This document shows, one piece after another, positions 44,606 to 56,380 of a DNA stretch of 64,000 nt. This stretch comes from Deinandra increscens subsp. villosa. Lineage: Eukaryota; Streptophyta; Magnoliopsida; Asterales; Asteraceae. The stretch's first letter is position 1. Every line of letters begins with the position of its first letter. The DNA is taken from the NCBI GenBank assembly GCA_039602395.1, contig JBCNJP010000003.1, positions 65,648,278 to 65,712,277 on the forward strand, in the 5' to 3' direction. The notes beneath the pieces were generated by a model. That model was not told the origin of the DNA, ran no database searches, and was given only the letters and a program-made list of their open reading frames with translations. The position numbers were made by a program, and so were the translations under genes.

Positions 44606-45011
44606 ACGTTCATGAAGATGAAGAAACCCTAGAATGGTTTTTATTCAAAAGCTGTAGAGATGAAGAAACAAATTTAGATAAACTGATTTTGAAAAAAATC
44701 ACTCATTTATGAAGCCCATTAAGCAACAAAAACATAGACAACACAAATCAACTGTTCCAAATTTAAGAAAATAAATTGGGAATGAGGAAGAAAAATTACT
44801 TGAAAACGCATTAATCGTTTCCGGGCTTCGATGGTTGTTTCCTTCTTCCTTGTAAAAACCCTAAGGAAAAGAGGCTTGCAATTTGAGATGGAGATAAGAA
44901 CATATAACAACGAATTAAAACGTGTACCTCAAATCGGTTTGCACATGGAGATGGTAAAACGAATTAGAGAGGGGCTGTGAATTTATAGAGGGCTGCAATT
45001 TGATTTAAGCA
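44606..45011 (-). other. Pre-insertion flank of the Tekay element; possible promoter
   Basis: With 55827-56150 this was contiguous before the Tekay insertion. On the minus strand a TATA-like ctctataaattc lies at about 44993-44982, followed by 5'UTR-like sequence and a donor-like gag|gtacac near 44930. No protein is recognised downstream. Confidence 0.3.
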
Positions 45012-47675
45012 TGTGACATCCGAGAATTTCAAGGTTAACTTCCGTTAGACAATCTCCGTTAGCTACAAGTATTAACTAGGTAACTAATGCTTAACTAGGC
45101 CGAATACGTCCACGACCTTTGGTTGATCACTGAACCCGTCCATATGTGTTATGTGTTTATTTATTTATTGAATTATGTGCAACGTGATTTAAACACATGA
45201 TTATTATCAAAAAGCATGACTATTTGTTTAATTGCTTAATTATGTATTCATGTATTTATTATTATTAGCATGACATATTATATAATTGTGTATTTATGTG
45301 ATTAATCGAGTAATTAGAATGTATGCATTTATTTTAATCATGGGCTAATGATGAACTAATCATTGGGGCTCAAATCCCAATGATAAGCCCAATGGAGGCT
45401 TTAGTATTTAAGGGAAATAAAACCCTAATCTCCATTTGATCCTTACATCACATAAAACACACACACACTCTCCCATTCTCTCTCTCTCGTTGGACCATTG
45501 CTGATCAGCCAAAACCAGTTGTGAATCACCGTGATCTCAGCCTTGAAGATCGTCCATCGAGCCCGGAAATCAAACCGTGAGTCCCCAAAACTATTTTCCT
45601 TGCATTTCTATGTGTTTTCTTAAAAAGCATGACCAAATCTTCATGGAATCGTTTGATCTTCTAATATGATGCTTGGGAATGCTAGATCTAACATAAAGAC
45701 TGAAACTTTACGTGTAAAATCATGCCATAATGAAGATCCATGCTAGTTAGGTCATTTTATGCTTAAAAGTGTTCTTGGAGATTTGATGGTGAAAATCCAT
45801 GTTTAAGGTGTTAAATTTGCTTGTTTAATGTTGGTAAATGTTTGTGCATGCTAGATACTGAATTATATGAAGTATGAAAGCCATCAGAATGATTTTTTGT
45901 CAAATTTATGAGTTTTCTGCGACCAGCGAAACTGACAAATTCGTTAGGCGAAACTGTAGTTTCGCAAACTGTTTGAATCTTCATCCAGCGACACTATACA
46001 GCGAAACTATAGTGTCGCCTGTGAACCAAGTGTATTGCTCGAACGAAACTACCGAGCGAAACAACCATAGACTCCTGAACGAAAGTTCAAATCAGTTTCG
46101 ATGCGAAACTAGATAGCGAAACTGTGCCACCAGTTTCGAGAGAAACTATCTAGCGAAATTGTGCCTTATATGAACGAAAGTTCAAACCAGTTTCGAGCGA
46201 ATCTATGCTAGCGAAACTGTGTCATCAGTTTCGAGCGAAACTAGCTAGCGAAACTGTGTAGCGAAACTGTGCCAGACCTAAACCCAAACTTGTGCAACTT
46301 ATTTGAATGTTATGCCATGACTTACATGATTATGCAATAATGAAACATGCTTTGATTTCTGAGTAATGTGAACTCTCGTTTATGATCAACCATCGGTGTC
46401 GTGTGTCGGTATGTCGAGTCGTAGTTCCAACGTGCTATGTTATGGGCCATAGTGACGTAGTCAAAGTTTAGACACAACCTAACACCTAAGACCTTAATGT
46501 GATTATTAGGTCTTCGTTAGCAATCATAATTGGATTAATTGAAGTGTAAGCTGAGCAACCTAAGGTGAGTTTCACTAACCCTTTAATTGTGAGCCCGTTT
46601 GGGTCACAACGAATTTACTTAACAGAAAACAATGCTGACACTTTGCGATATTGCCAAATGGAATATCTGTTATGGAAGTTGGAGTGTTTTATGGGAAACG
46701 CTTGCAACTGTCCATCCTTAGGGTTTCAAATGAAATCCGCAACCAACTATTTAATACTTAAACTCATTTGGGATTTCAAATGAAATCCGGAACAACCATT
46801 TTGACACTTAAACTCTTTTCAGGATTTCAAATGAAATCCAGAAACAAACGGTTTTAATATGACTAGTGTAGGTTAAAGTCTAAACCAAATGATATCACAT
46901 GATTTCTAAGGATGCCTTGAAACTTAAAGGTCCTCAACAATTTAGTACCATTAATTTGCGAAGCGAGGGGATGTTGGGTAGATCTACTGAGGGTTTGACA
47001 AACCCTGCTCCGCGGTACACAAATGTGTAGCCAACCGGTTGGAGGCCGAACGGAGTACAATATCAGCCTATTTTAGTTGTGGGTCCCATGAGGAACACAA
47101 CTGGAGGCACAAACCATCGGCAAATGCCGAACTCTGTTACGTCAGCTTTGGTACGAACTTCCTTAGTGCATGGAAACCGGATTAGCTACCCGCGATATCG
47201 GTTGACCGCTTTAATCTTTACTTAACTAGTGCATATTCGATAATTCAACACTTGGCAAATGTTTTGCAAAACTATTACCTATTTATATGTTGATACATAC
47301 GCTTATGAGACCGGGCCGCTGCATGACATGCCCACTGTGAACTCACCAACCGTTAGGTTGACATTTGTGTGGTTTTCACTTTTGCAGATCGCTGAGGAGT
47401 ATCCACCGGAGGTTGGCATGGCACCCGAAGTTACTTATTTCTTTTGAACTTAAATTTGGGAATTGAATAACAAATTATGTTTTGTAATTTAAGCACGTGG
47501 CTAGTGCTAAGACACTCATGTTTCTTTTCCGCTGCAAACTCTTAAACTGTGTTATGATGAATGTTTGGACTTTACTCTGATTCGTTTAGTATTTGCAACT
47601 AATGGTTGTGGTCCTGGTTTGCTCGCACCCCTTAACGGTATAAACTCCGTTAGTGGTTAATTTGGGGGTGTGACA
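45012..47675 (+). repeat. 5' LTR of the Tekay element
   Basis: 2,664 bp, TGTGACATCC...GGGGGTGTGACA. It has a TATA-like tatttaaggg (45415-45424), a dense array of gcgaaact motifs in both orientations (45918-46270), a strong donor-like site ccgtgagtcc (GT at 45577), a second donor-like aaggtgagtttc (46562-46573) and an acceptor-like cttttgcag (AG at 47386-47387). I counted eleven substitutions against the 3' LTR in the first roughly 355 bp. Confidence 0.96.
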
Positions 47676-47678
47676 GAT

Positions 47679-47691
47679 TGGTATCAGAGCC
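47679..47691 (+). other. Primer-binding site (tRNA-Met type), Tekay
   Basis: tggtatcagagcc is an exact match to the tRNA-Met-type site and lies three bases inside the 5' LTR end. Confidence 0.95.
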
Positions 47692-48225
47692 ATAAGTTGC
47701 AGAGAACTAGAATCATTTTTGAAAAACGATTTGGAAACTGCAACTTGAAACCTTAGTTACAAACGAACAAACAAATTCCCAAAACAAAATTTTTACGTGC
47801 CAACCTCGGATACTCGCTCTGTTGTGTAAGTAAATACTTCATATGTATATATATATATATATAAATATATATATAGACCGTGTCTAGGTAGTCTAACGGA
47901 AAACCTTAGGGAAAATTTTTACACACGAATACGAAATGCGAACGCTAATACGCACACTATTCCGGGGGAAAGCGACAACGAAACGATGCTACACGCTACG
48001 TCCTGATTTCTACTACGATGACTACGCTGACGGTGACTTTTATGGGAAAGCCGACTTTCGACGATAGTACTTACGACTTACGACGTTCTCCGACGACACT
48101 TCGATTTTGCACGAAAATTTTTCTGGGCTAATAGTGGGATAACGGGAAATTGTTAATATACATATTATGGGATATGTATAGAGTATAACTGTGACTGAAC
48201 GCTGGCTACTTTAACTGTCCAGAAA
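47692..48225 (+). other. Tekay 5' leader
   Basis: About 530 nt of untranslated leader with a TA microsatellite (47842-47873) and a region rich in tacgac. It precedes the first gag ATG. Confidence 0.8.
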
Positions 48226-50352
48226 ATGCCTGGAAGAGGACACGGAAGGAACAACATTAACCTGACACTTGCACAACTGCAAGCTATGATAAACGAACAC
48301 GTGCAAGCCGCAGTGGCAGCCGCCCAAGCTGCATTCGCCGCGCAGGGTAATTATTATGCCGGTTAAGGCACAAAGCGATTATATTTTGACTTGTTTAAAC
48401 TTAAAACCCGAACTATTTATGCATCAGGAAACCTCCATCACTGCACGTTTAAGTCCTTCATGGACTGCAAGCCGATGACGTTTTCCGGCGAGGAAGGAGC
48501 GGTAGGACTCCTCAGGTGGATCGAGAAGTCTGAGAAGGTCTTCTCTATGTGCAACTGCCCTGCTGAGAACAAAGTGAAATATGCGACTGGCACCTTCGAG
48601 GGAGCTGCTCTCTCCTGGTGGAATGCTGAAATTCAGATGATTGGGTTAGATGCGGCTAATGACATGGAATGGGAAGCGTTTAAAGAACTGATTATGGAGG
48701 AGTATTGTCCTCGAGATCAAGTCAAGAAACTGGAAGGAGAGTTTTTGAACTCCAAGATGTCTGGGTCGAAAATTGAGGAATACACTGCGCGTTACCACGA
48801 GTACGCGGTACTATGCCCAACAATGGTTGATGCTGAATTTAAACGCATTGAGCGTTATCTGGAGGGTCTCGCACCCCAAATCAAGAGCTTGGTGACAGCT
48901 AGCAACCCAACAACCGTGCAGCAAGCCATCCGTTTGGCTCATAAGTTAACCGATCAGGAAATCGAGAGGGGTACTCTACCCGCAAAGACCACTGTGAAGA
49001 CTGCCTTAAGTGGCAAGCGTAAGGCTGAAGAAGAAGCTCCAGCAACATCAGTGAACAATCAAACTGTTGGAAATCAATCTGGGAGATCCTCTAACTCTCA
49101 ATATCAGAACAAGCGACCTGACAACACAAGGTCCAATTTCAGCAACAGTGGAAGTAACAATCGCCAAGGCGGGAATGGAAACTACAAGGGTAAAGCTCCG
49201 TTTTGTAACAAGTGCGGAAAACGCCACAATGGTATGTGTAGCAAAGGTCTGGAGTGTGGAAGATTTGGGAAACCGGGGCATGAGGCCAACAACTGCTGGA
49301 CCAACTTGCAAAGGTTAAACAACAACGGTCAGAACCAAGGAGGAAATAACAACAACAGGGGAAATGGAAACAACCGCAACGGGCAAGGAAACAATCAGAA
49401 CAACAACAATGGTGGAGCCCGTGGCTGTTTTGAATGTGGTGCGCAAGGCCACATGAGGAAAGATTGCCCGCAACTGCGCAGACAAGGGAATGGTAACAAT
49501 GGCAACGGTGGAAACCCGGGCAACGGAAATGGTAACGGTGGGAATGGTAACGGTGGGAATGGTAATGGTGGAAACGGTAATGGTGGGAATGGTAGAGGTC
49601 GTGCCTTCGTTATGGGTCAAGGAGAAGCTCGCAACGACGTCAACGTGATTAACGGTAAATTCATGCTAAATGGTTATTTTGCTACTGTATTGTTTGATTC
49701 TGGTGCTGAAAGAAGTTTTATTTCCACTAAGTTTGCTAGGCTAATTAATGCTAAACCGATTGCCTTAGATGCTAAGTATGTGGTAGAGTTAGCGAATGGT
49801 AAACTTCATGATACAACTCAGATAGTTAAGGACTGTAAGTTAGAACTAGTTGGCCATACATTAGGAATCGATCTTATGCCTTTCCCGATTGGTAGTTTTG
49901 ATGTCATAGTAGGAATGGATTGGTTATCTGAAAACCGAGCTGAAATTTTATGTCAAGAAAAAGTGATTCGTATCCCACTCAAAGAAGGTGAAGTGTTAAC
50001 AGTTAAAGGTGAAAAAGGTGGAACGGTCACCGGTATTATTTCGTTTCTCAAAGCTCAAAAGTGCCTCCGTAAAGGACACTTCGCGATCCTTGCAAACGTC
50101 ACCGACACGACACTTCCCGAGCGTAAAATCAACGACTACCCAATAGTCCGCGACTTCCAAGATGTATTTCCTGATGATTTGCCTGGTTTGCCTCTATTTC
50201 GACAAGTCGAGTTTGGAATCGACTTAGCTCCCGGAGCGGCTCCGATTGCACGCGCACCGTACCGTTTGGCGGTGAGCGAACTCAACGAACTCTCCGCACA
50301 ACTTCAAGAGTTACTCGACAAAGGATTTATTCGTCCAAGTTCGTCTCCATAG
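48226..50352 (+). CDS. Tekay gag-protease, with candidate 66-nt intron
   Basis: An ATG at 48226 opens a 46-codon frame (MPGRGHGRNN..., alanine/glutamine rich) that stops at TAA 48364. Removing 48362-48427 (GT..AG, 66 nt) joins it in frame to the large gag frame. Gag shows the Retrotrans_gag core (FEGAALSWWNAEIQ, MEEYCPRDQVKKLEGEF, YTARYHEYAVLCP). Counting from 48391, knuckle 1 (about residue 287) has lost a Cys (ECGRFGKPGHEANNC). Knuckle 2, CFECGAQGHMRKDC (about 345), is intact and lies in Asn/Gly repeats. The aspartic protease motif FDSGAERSF is near residue 435. The frame then runs into the reverse transcriptase N-terminus and stops at TAG 50350, where the same frame resumes as pol. Confidence 0.9.
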
Positions 50353-51048
50353 GGAGCACCGGTATTGTTTGTTAACAAGAAAGATGGAACGTTCCGAATG
50401 TGTATCGACTACCGAGAGCTTAACAAGGTTACGATCAAGAATCGGTATCCACTTCCTCGAATCGACGATCTTTTTGACCAACTGCAAGGTTCGAGCTACT
50501 ATTCAAAGAATGATCTACGGTCTGGATATCACCAACTTCGTGTTCGTGATGAGGATATCCCCAAGACTGCTTTCAGAACTCGGTATGGTCATTACGAGTT
50601 TTTAGTTATGCCGTTTGGGCTAACTAATGCGCCTGCAGTGTTTATGGATCTGATGAATCGGGTGTGCAAGCCGTACCTCGATCAGTTTGTGATAGTTTTC
50701 ATTGACGATATTCTAATCTACTCCAAGACAAAGGAAGAACACGAGAATCACCTACGACTTATCTTGGAATTACTCCGCAAGGAACAGCTTTACGCCAAGT
50801 TTTCAAAGTGCGACTTTTGGATTCGCGAAGTCCAGTTTCTTGGGCACATTGTTAATCAGTGGATGGATATTCATGTCGACCCAGCTAAAGTGGATAGCTA
50901 TCAAGATATTTTGGTCTACTCCGAGTAGATTGCCAGACCGAAATCCGACAGTTTTTGGGACTTGCCGGGTTATTTTTACCTGAAGATTGCATGTTCAAGG
51001 GTTTCTCGCAATTGGCTCAACCCTTAACAGCTTTAACGCTACAAAGGA
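50353..51048 (+). pseudogene. Tekay reverse transcriptase
   Basis: The frame continues that of gag after the single TAG at 50350. It shows FRMCIDYRELNKVTIKN, RYPLPRIDDLFDQL, LRSGYHQLRV, FGLTNAPAVFMDLMN and the catalytic FIDDILIYS (about 50700-50726). Coding agreement ends near 50895 (VDPAKV). From there to about 51048 the connector is scrambled by several indels, with a premature stop at 50926-50928. Enzyme role: cDNA synthesis in virus-like particles. Confidence 0.93.
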
Positions 51049-51474
51049 GTGCAATATAGATGGGGTGAAAAAGAAGAACACGCGTTTCAAACTCTTAAGG
51101 ACATGTTATGTTCAGCTCCGATTCTCTCGTTACCCGAAGGGGTTGACGACTTCGTGGTTTACTGCGATGCATCCATTCAAGGACTCGGTTGCGTGTTGAT
51201 GCAACGAGACAAAGTGATTGCCTACGGGTCCAGGCAACTGAAGGTTACTGAGAAGAATTATACAACACATGATTTGGAATTAGGATCCGTTGTATTTGCA
51301 CTCAAGATTTGGAGACATTACCTCTACGGAACAAAGTGCACGATATTTACCGACCACAAAAGCTTACAACACATCTTTGAACAAAAGGACCTCAACATGC
51401 GACAATGAAGGTGGGTCGAGCTACTAAATGATTATGACTTAGCGATTAAGTATCACCCGGGAAAAGCCAATGTT
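51049..51474 (+). pseudogene. Tekay RNase H
   Basis: Begins near QYRWGEKEEHAFQTLKD. Catalytic residues are visible as D in FVVYCDAS, E in THDLELGSVVFAL and D in FTDHKSL. A TGA at 51406-51408 interrupts it after DLNMRQ. The same frame continues RWVELLNDYDLAIKYHPGK into the integrase frame, so this is a single nonsense change. The domain removes template RNA during reverse transcription. Confidence 0.92.
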
Positions 51475-53010
51475 GTGGCTGATGCCTTAAGCCGAAAAGA
51501 GTACGAAAAGCCTCGACGAGTACGAGCGCTGCAACTTACCATTCACACGGGACTGCCGGATCGAATCCGCGATGCCCAACAAGAAGCTTTAAAGGAAGAA
51601 AACTTCGCAGCTGAAGCACTGCGAGGGGTGGATGGAAATTCTGAAATCAAGTCCGACGGACTCAGATATTACAATGACAGAATTTGGGTTCCTTTACTTG
51701 GGAATCTCCGTGAGCTCGTGATGGACGAGACTCACAAATCAAGGTATTCGGTGCACCATGGATCGGACAAAATGTACCAAGATTTGAAGAACTTGTATTG
51801 GTGGCCGAATATGAAAGCCGACATTGCGCGATATGTGGCTAAGTGTTTAACATGCTTAAGAGTTAAGATCGAGTACCAAAAGCCTTCTGGATTATTGCAA
51901 CAACCAAAGATCCCGGAATGGAAATGGGAGGATATCTCCATGGATTTCGTAACGGGACTACCTCATCGATCGAACCGACCGGATGCGATTTGGGTTATCA
52001 TTGATCGACTAACCAAATCTGCACACTTTATTCCAATGAGGGAAAGTGACAATATGGATAAGTTAACGAAGCTGTATATTGACCGAATTGTGGCACTTCA
52101 TGGAGTGCCTAAGACCATTATCTCCGACCGAGATCCTCGATTTACTTCCCGACTGTGGCAATCTATGCAAGACGGACTGGGAACCAGACTGGATATGAGT
52201 ACAGCTTATCACCCGCAGACCAATGGTCAGACGGAACGAACTATTCAGACTTTGGAAGACATGCTCCGAGCTTGCGTTCTCGACTTCGGCAAAGACTGGG
52301 AGGCTCACCTTCCGTTGGTGGAGTTCTCCTACAACAACAGTTATCATACGAGCATCGGTGCGGCACCTTTTGAAGCTCTTTATGGCAGAAAATGTAGATC
52401 GCCCGTGTGTTGGGCTAAAACGGGTGAGAAAGGACTCACCGGACCGGAAATCATCCATGATACAACGGAACGAATTATTCAAATCAGAAAGCGGATAGCC
52501 ACAGAACGCGACAGGCAAAAGAGTTATGCCGACAAACGCCGTAAACCTTTGAAGTTCGAGGTAGGCGACAAGGTACTATTGAAGGTATCTCCCTGGAAAG
52601 GAGTGATACGCTTCGGAAAGCGTGGAAAGCTGAATCCTCGCTATATCGGTCCATTTGAAATCATTAGGGAAGTAGGCCCGGTGGCCTACCGATTACAACT
52701 CCCTGCAGAACTCGATGGAGTTCACAACGTGTTTCACGTCTCGAATCTGAAGAAATGTCTGACTGAAGAGACTGAAATAATTCCTTTGGAGGAATTGGAA
52801 ATTGACGAACATCTGAGATTTATTGAGCAACCAGTAGAAATCATGGGACGCGAGGAGAAAGCCCTCAAACGTAGCAAGATTCTGATCGTCAAGGTTCGAT
52901 GGAACTCAAAGCGTGGACCTGAATACACATGGGAACGAGAGGATCAGATGAAGAAAAAGTATCCTCACTTGTTCGAGCAAACGTCCACGGAAACTCAAGG
53001 TATGATTTAA
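51475..53010 (+). CDS. Tekay integrase with chromodomain
   Basis: An open frame of 511 codons. The N-terminal zinc-binding HHCC region includes SVHHGSDKMYQDL and CLTCLRVK. The DDE core shows D in ISMDFVTGLP, D in IISDRDPRF and E in NGQTERTIQTLED. The GPY/F-type module is GPFEIIREVGPVAYRLQLP, followed by HNVFHVSNLKKC. The C-terminus, VKVRWNSKRGP with EYTWEREDQMKKKYPHLF, is the chromodomain that in chromoviruses steers integration to marked chromatin. This part is undamaged. Confidence 0.95.
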   Translation: MADALSRKEYEKPRRVRALQLTIHTGLPDRIRDAQQEALKEENFAAEALRGVDGNSEIKSDGLRYYNDRIWVPLLGNLRELVMDETHKSRYSVHHGSDKMYQDLKNLYWWPNMKADIARYVAKCLTCLRVKIEYQKPSGLLQQPKIPEWKWEDISMDFVTGLPHRSNRPDAIWVIIDRLTKSAHFIPMRESDNMDKLTKLYIDRIVALHGVPKTIISDRDPRFTSRLWQSMQDGLGTRLDMSTAYHPQTNGQTERTIQTLEDMLRACVLDFGKDWEAHLPLVEFSYNNSYHTSIGAAPFEALYGRKCRSPVCWAKTGEKGLTGPEIIHDTTERIIQIRKRIATERDRQKSYADKRRKPLKFEVGDKVLLKVSPWKGVIRFGKRGKLNPRYIGPFEIIREVGPVAYRLQLPAELDGVHNVFHVSNLKKCLTEETEIIPLEELEIDEHLRFIEQPVEIMGREEKALKRSKILIVKVRWNSKRGPEYTWEREDQMKKKYPHLFEQTSTETQGMI

Positions 53011-53140
53011 TTTTGGGGACCAAAATTCCTTTAACAGGATGTGGCGACCCTAAAACTTTTGCTTTTTTTCCCCAGCAACGACAGCCGAGGCTGCGAACGC
53101 TACAACGCAAGAATAATTTTCGGGACGAAAATTCCATTTA

Positions 53141-53151
53141 CAAGGGGATGA
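53141..53151 (+). other. Polypurine tract, Tekay
   Basis: caaggggatga lies immediately before the 3' LTR start at 53152. It primes plus-strand cDNA synthesis. Confidence 0.85.
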
Positions 53152-55821
53152 TGTGACATCCGAGAATTCCAAGGTTAACTTCCGTTAGACAATCTCCGTT
53201 AGTTACAAGTATTAACTAGGTAACTAATGCTTAACTAGGCCGAATACGTCCACGACCTTTGGTTGATCACCGAACCCGTCCATATGTGTTATGTGTTTAT
53301 TTTTTTATTGAATTATGTGCAACGTGATTTAAACGCATGATTATTATCAAAAAGCATGACTATTTGTTTAATTGCTTAATTATGTATTCACGTATTTATT
53401 ATTATTAGCATGACATATTATTTAATTGTGTATTTATGTGATTAATCGAGTAATTAGAATGTATGCATTTATTTTAATTATGAGCTAATGATGGACTAAT
53501 CATTGGGGCCCAAATCCCAATGATAAGCCCAATGGAGGCTTTAGTATTTAAGGGAAATAAAACCCTAATCTCCATTTAATCCTAATATCACATAAAACAC
53601 ACACACACACACTCCTGTTCTCTCTCTCTCTCTCGTTGGACCATTGTTGATCAGCCAAAACCAGCTGTGAATCACCGTGATCTCAGCCTTGAAGATCGTC
53701 CATCGAGCCCGGAAATCAAACCGTGAGTCCCCAAAACTATTTTCCTTGCATTTCTATGTGTTTTCTTAAAAAGCATGACCAAATCTTCATGGAATCGTTT
53801 GATCTTCTAATATGATGCTTGGGAATGCTAGATCTAAAATAAAGACTGAAACTTTACGTGTAAAATCATGCCATAATAAAGATCCATGCTAGTTAGGTCA
53901 TTTTATGCTTAAAAGTGTTCTTAGAGATTTGATGGTGAAAATCCATGTTTAAGGTGTTAAATTTGCTTGTTTAATGTTGGTAAATGTTTGTGCATGCTAG
54001 ATACTGAATTATATGAAGTATGAAAGCCATCAGAATGATTTTTTGTCAAATTTACGAGTTTTCTGCGACCAGCGAAACTGACAAATTCGTTAGGCGAAAC
54101 TGTAGTTTCGCAAACTGTTTGAATCTTCATCCAGCGACACTATACAGCGAAACTAAAGTGTCGCCTGTGAACCAAGTGTATTGCTCGAACGAAACTACCG
54201 AGCGAAACAACCATAGACTCCTGAACGAAAGTTCAAATCAGTTTCGATGCGAAACTAGATAGGGAAACTGTGCCATCAGTTTCGAGGCGAAACTATCTAG
54301 CGAAATTGTGCCTTATATGAACGAAAGTTCAAACCAGTTTCGAGCGAATCTATGCTAGCAAAACTGTGTCATCAGTTTCGAGCGAAACTAGCTAGCGAAA
54401 CTGTGTAGCGAAACTGTGCCAGACCTAAACCCAAACTTGTGCAACTTATTTGAATGTTATGCCATGACTTACATGATTATGCAATAATGAAACATGCTTT
54501 GATTTCTGAGTAATGTGAACTCTCGTTTATGATCAACCATCGATGTCGTGTGTCGGTATGTCGAGTCGTAGTTCCAACGTGCTATGTTATGGGCCATAGT
54601 GACGTAGTCAAAGTTTAGACACAACCTAACACCTAAGACCTTAATGTGATTATTAGGTCTTCGTTAGCAATCATAATTGGATTAATTGAAGTGTAAGCTG
54701 AGCAACCTAAGGTGAGTTTCACTAACCCTTTAATTGTGAGCCCGTTTGGGTCACAACGAATTTACTTAACAGAAAACAATGCTGACACTTTGAGATATTG
54801 CCAAATGGAATATCTATTATGGAAGTTGGAGTGTTTTATGGGAAACGCTTGCAACTGTCCATCCTTAGGGTTTCAAATGAAATCGCAACCAACTATTTAA
54901 TACTTAAACTCATTTGGGATTTCAAATGAAATCCGGAACAACCATTTTGACACTTAAACTCTTTTCAGGATTTCAAATGAAATCCAGAAACAAACGGTTT
55001 TAATATGACTAGTGTAGGTTAAAGTCTAAACCAAATGATATCACATGATTTCTAAGGATGCCTTGAAACTTAAAGGTCCTCAACAATTTAGTACCATTAA
55101 TTTGCGAAGCGAGGGGATGTTGGGTAGATCTACTGAGGGTTTGACAAACCCTGCTCCGCGGTACACAAATGTGTAGCCAACCGGTTGGAGGCCGAACGGA
55201 GTACAATATCAGCCTATCTTAGTTGTGGGTCCCATGAGGAACACAACTGGAGGCACAAACCATCGGCAAATGCCGAACTCTGTTACGTCAGCTTTGGTAC
55301 GAACTTCCTTAGTGCATGGAAACCGGATTAGCTACCCGTGATATCGGTTGACCGCTTTAATCTTTACTTAACTAGTGCATATTCGATAATTCAACACTTG
55401 GCAAATGTTTTGCAAAACTATTACCTATTTATATGTTGATACATACGCTTATGAGACCGGGTCGCTGCATGACATGCCCACTGTGAACTTACCAACCGTT
55501 AGGTTGACACTTGTGTGGTTTTCACTTTTGCAGATCGCTGAGGAGTATCCACCGGAGGTTGGCATGGCACCCGAAGTTACTTTTTTCTTTTGAACTTAAA
55601 TTTGGGAATTGAATAACAAATTATGTTTTGTAATTTAAGCACGTGGCTAGTGCTAAGACACTCATGTTTCTTTTCCGCTGCAAACTCTTAAACTGTGTTA
55701 TGATGAATGTTTGGACTTTACTCTGATTCGTTTAGTATTTTTAACTAATGGTTGTGGTCCTGGTTTGCTCGCACCCCTTAACGGTATAAACTCCGTTAGT
55801 GGTTAATTTGGGGGTGTGACA
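53152..55821 (+). repeat. 3' LTR of the Tekay element
   Basis: 2,670 bp, near-identical to 45012-47675 with the same termini, TATA-like site (53545-53554), gcgaaact array (54068-54418) and splice-like sites. It is followed by the target duplication aagca. Confidence 0.96.
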
Positions 55822-55826
55822 AAGCA

Positions 55827-56204
55827 CCTTCTGATTTGAATCCTTTGATTATTACAACCGCGACCCAATCGAGGGAGAAAGCGTGACTGATCACTACAAT
55901 CGCTGCTGAAGACGCGAACGGAGGAGCAGTGAAACGTTTTCCAATCGCGGCCCAATGAAAGTGGAGAGAGGGCTAGAGATGATTTGGTAATCGAGGACGG
56001 CTGAAGATTATATCGAGGGGGAGAGATTGTATCGAGAGGGAGAGACGGCTTGTGATTTGAAAATGAAATGGTTGGTTTAAAGGTTAGCTTTAACACTTGT
56101 ACACTTTGCATCAATGTTTGTACGGGTCTTAAGATTTCGGAAAATTCATGACCAAATTACCCTTTTGAGCAATATGTATTATATATAGTAATATATATAT
56201 ATAT
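55827..56204 (-). other. Right pre-insertion flank of the Tekay element
   Basis: Was contiguous with 44606-45011 before insertion. A minus-strand frame (56114-55803) is Ser/Pro rich and runs into the LTR, so it is no evidence for a gene. The region ends in TA repeats. Confidence 0.4.
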
Positions 56205-56380
56205 AGGGTTAGGTTCAAATGAGAACTTTTTGTTTTGAAAACTTTTGAGAACTAAATCTCAACCACAAATTTCAGGGGGGACCACTACAATTCATGGGAG
56301 GGGGGATACATGTAAGTAAACTTATGGCTCAAATTAGTTCTTTTTAGTTCTTATATCAAATTGGTTCTCAAATAATCCTC

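Larger units (their letters stand above)
45012..55821 (+). mobile_element. Complete Ty3/gypsy Tekay/Del chromovirus
   Basis: 5' LTR 45012-47675, internal region 47676-53151 and 3' LTR 53152-55821, flanked by the perfect 5-bp duplication aagca at 45007-45011 and 55822-55826. Domain order is gag, protease, reverse transcriptase, RNase H, integrase and chromodomain, as in chromoviruses. Pol is interrupted by two in-frame stops and frame damage, so this copy is not autonomous. Confidence 0.97.

Noticed and set aside
45900..46280. gcgaaact array considered as a CRISPR array or satellite
   Set aside because: Motifs are 8-9 nt, irregularly spaced and in both orientations inside an LTR of a plant retrotransposon. 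There are no regular repeat-spacer units.
47676..47700. tRNA-gene-like tggtatcagagcc sequences
   Set aside because: These match primer-binding sites complementary to a tRNA 3' end, each just inside an LTR. No tRNA cloverleaf surrounds them.
49315..49620. Antisense open frame rich in Thr/Ile/Val opposite the gag Asn/Gly repeat
   Set aside because: It is the shadow of the low-complexity AAC/GGN codons of gag on the other strand.
55803..56114. Minus-strand Ser/Pro-rich 103-aa frame
   Set aside because: It starts in flank DNA and ends inside the Tekay LTR, so it cannot predate the insertion as an intact gene.
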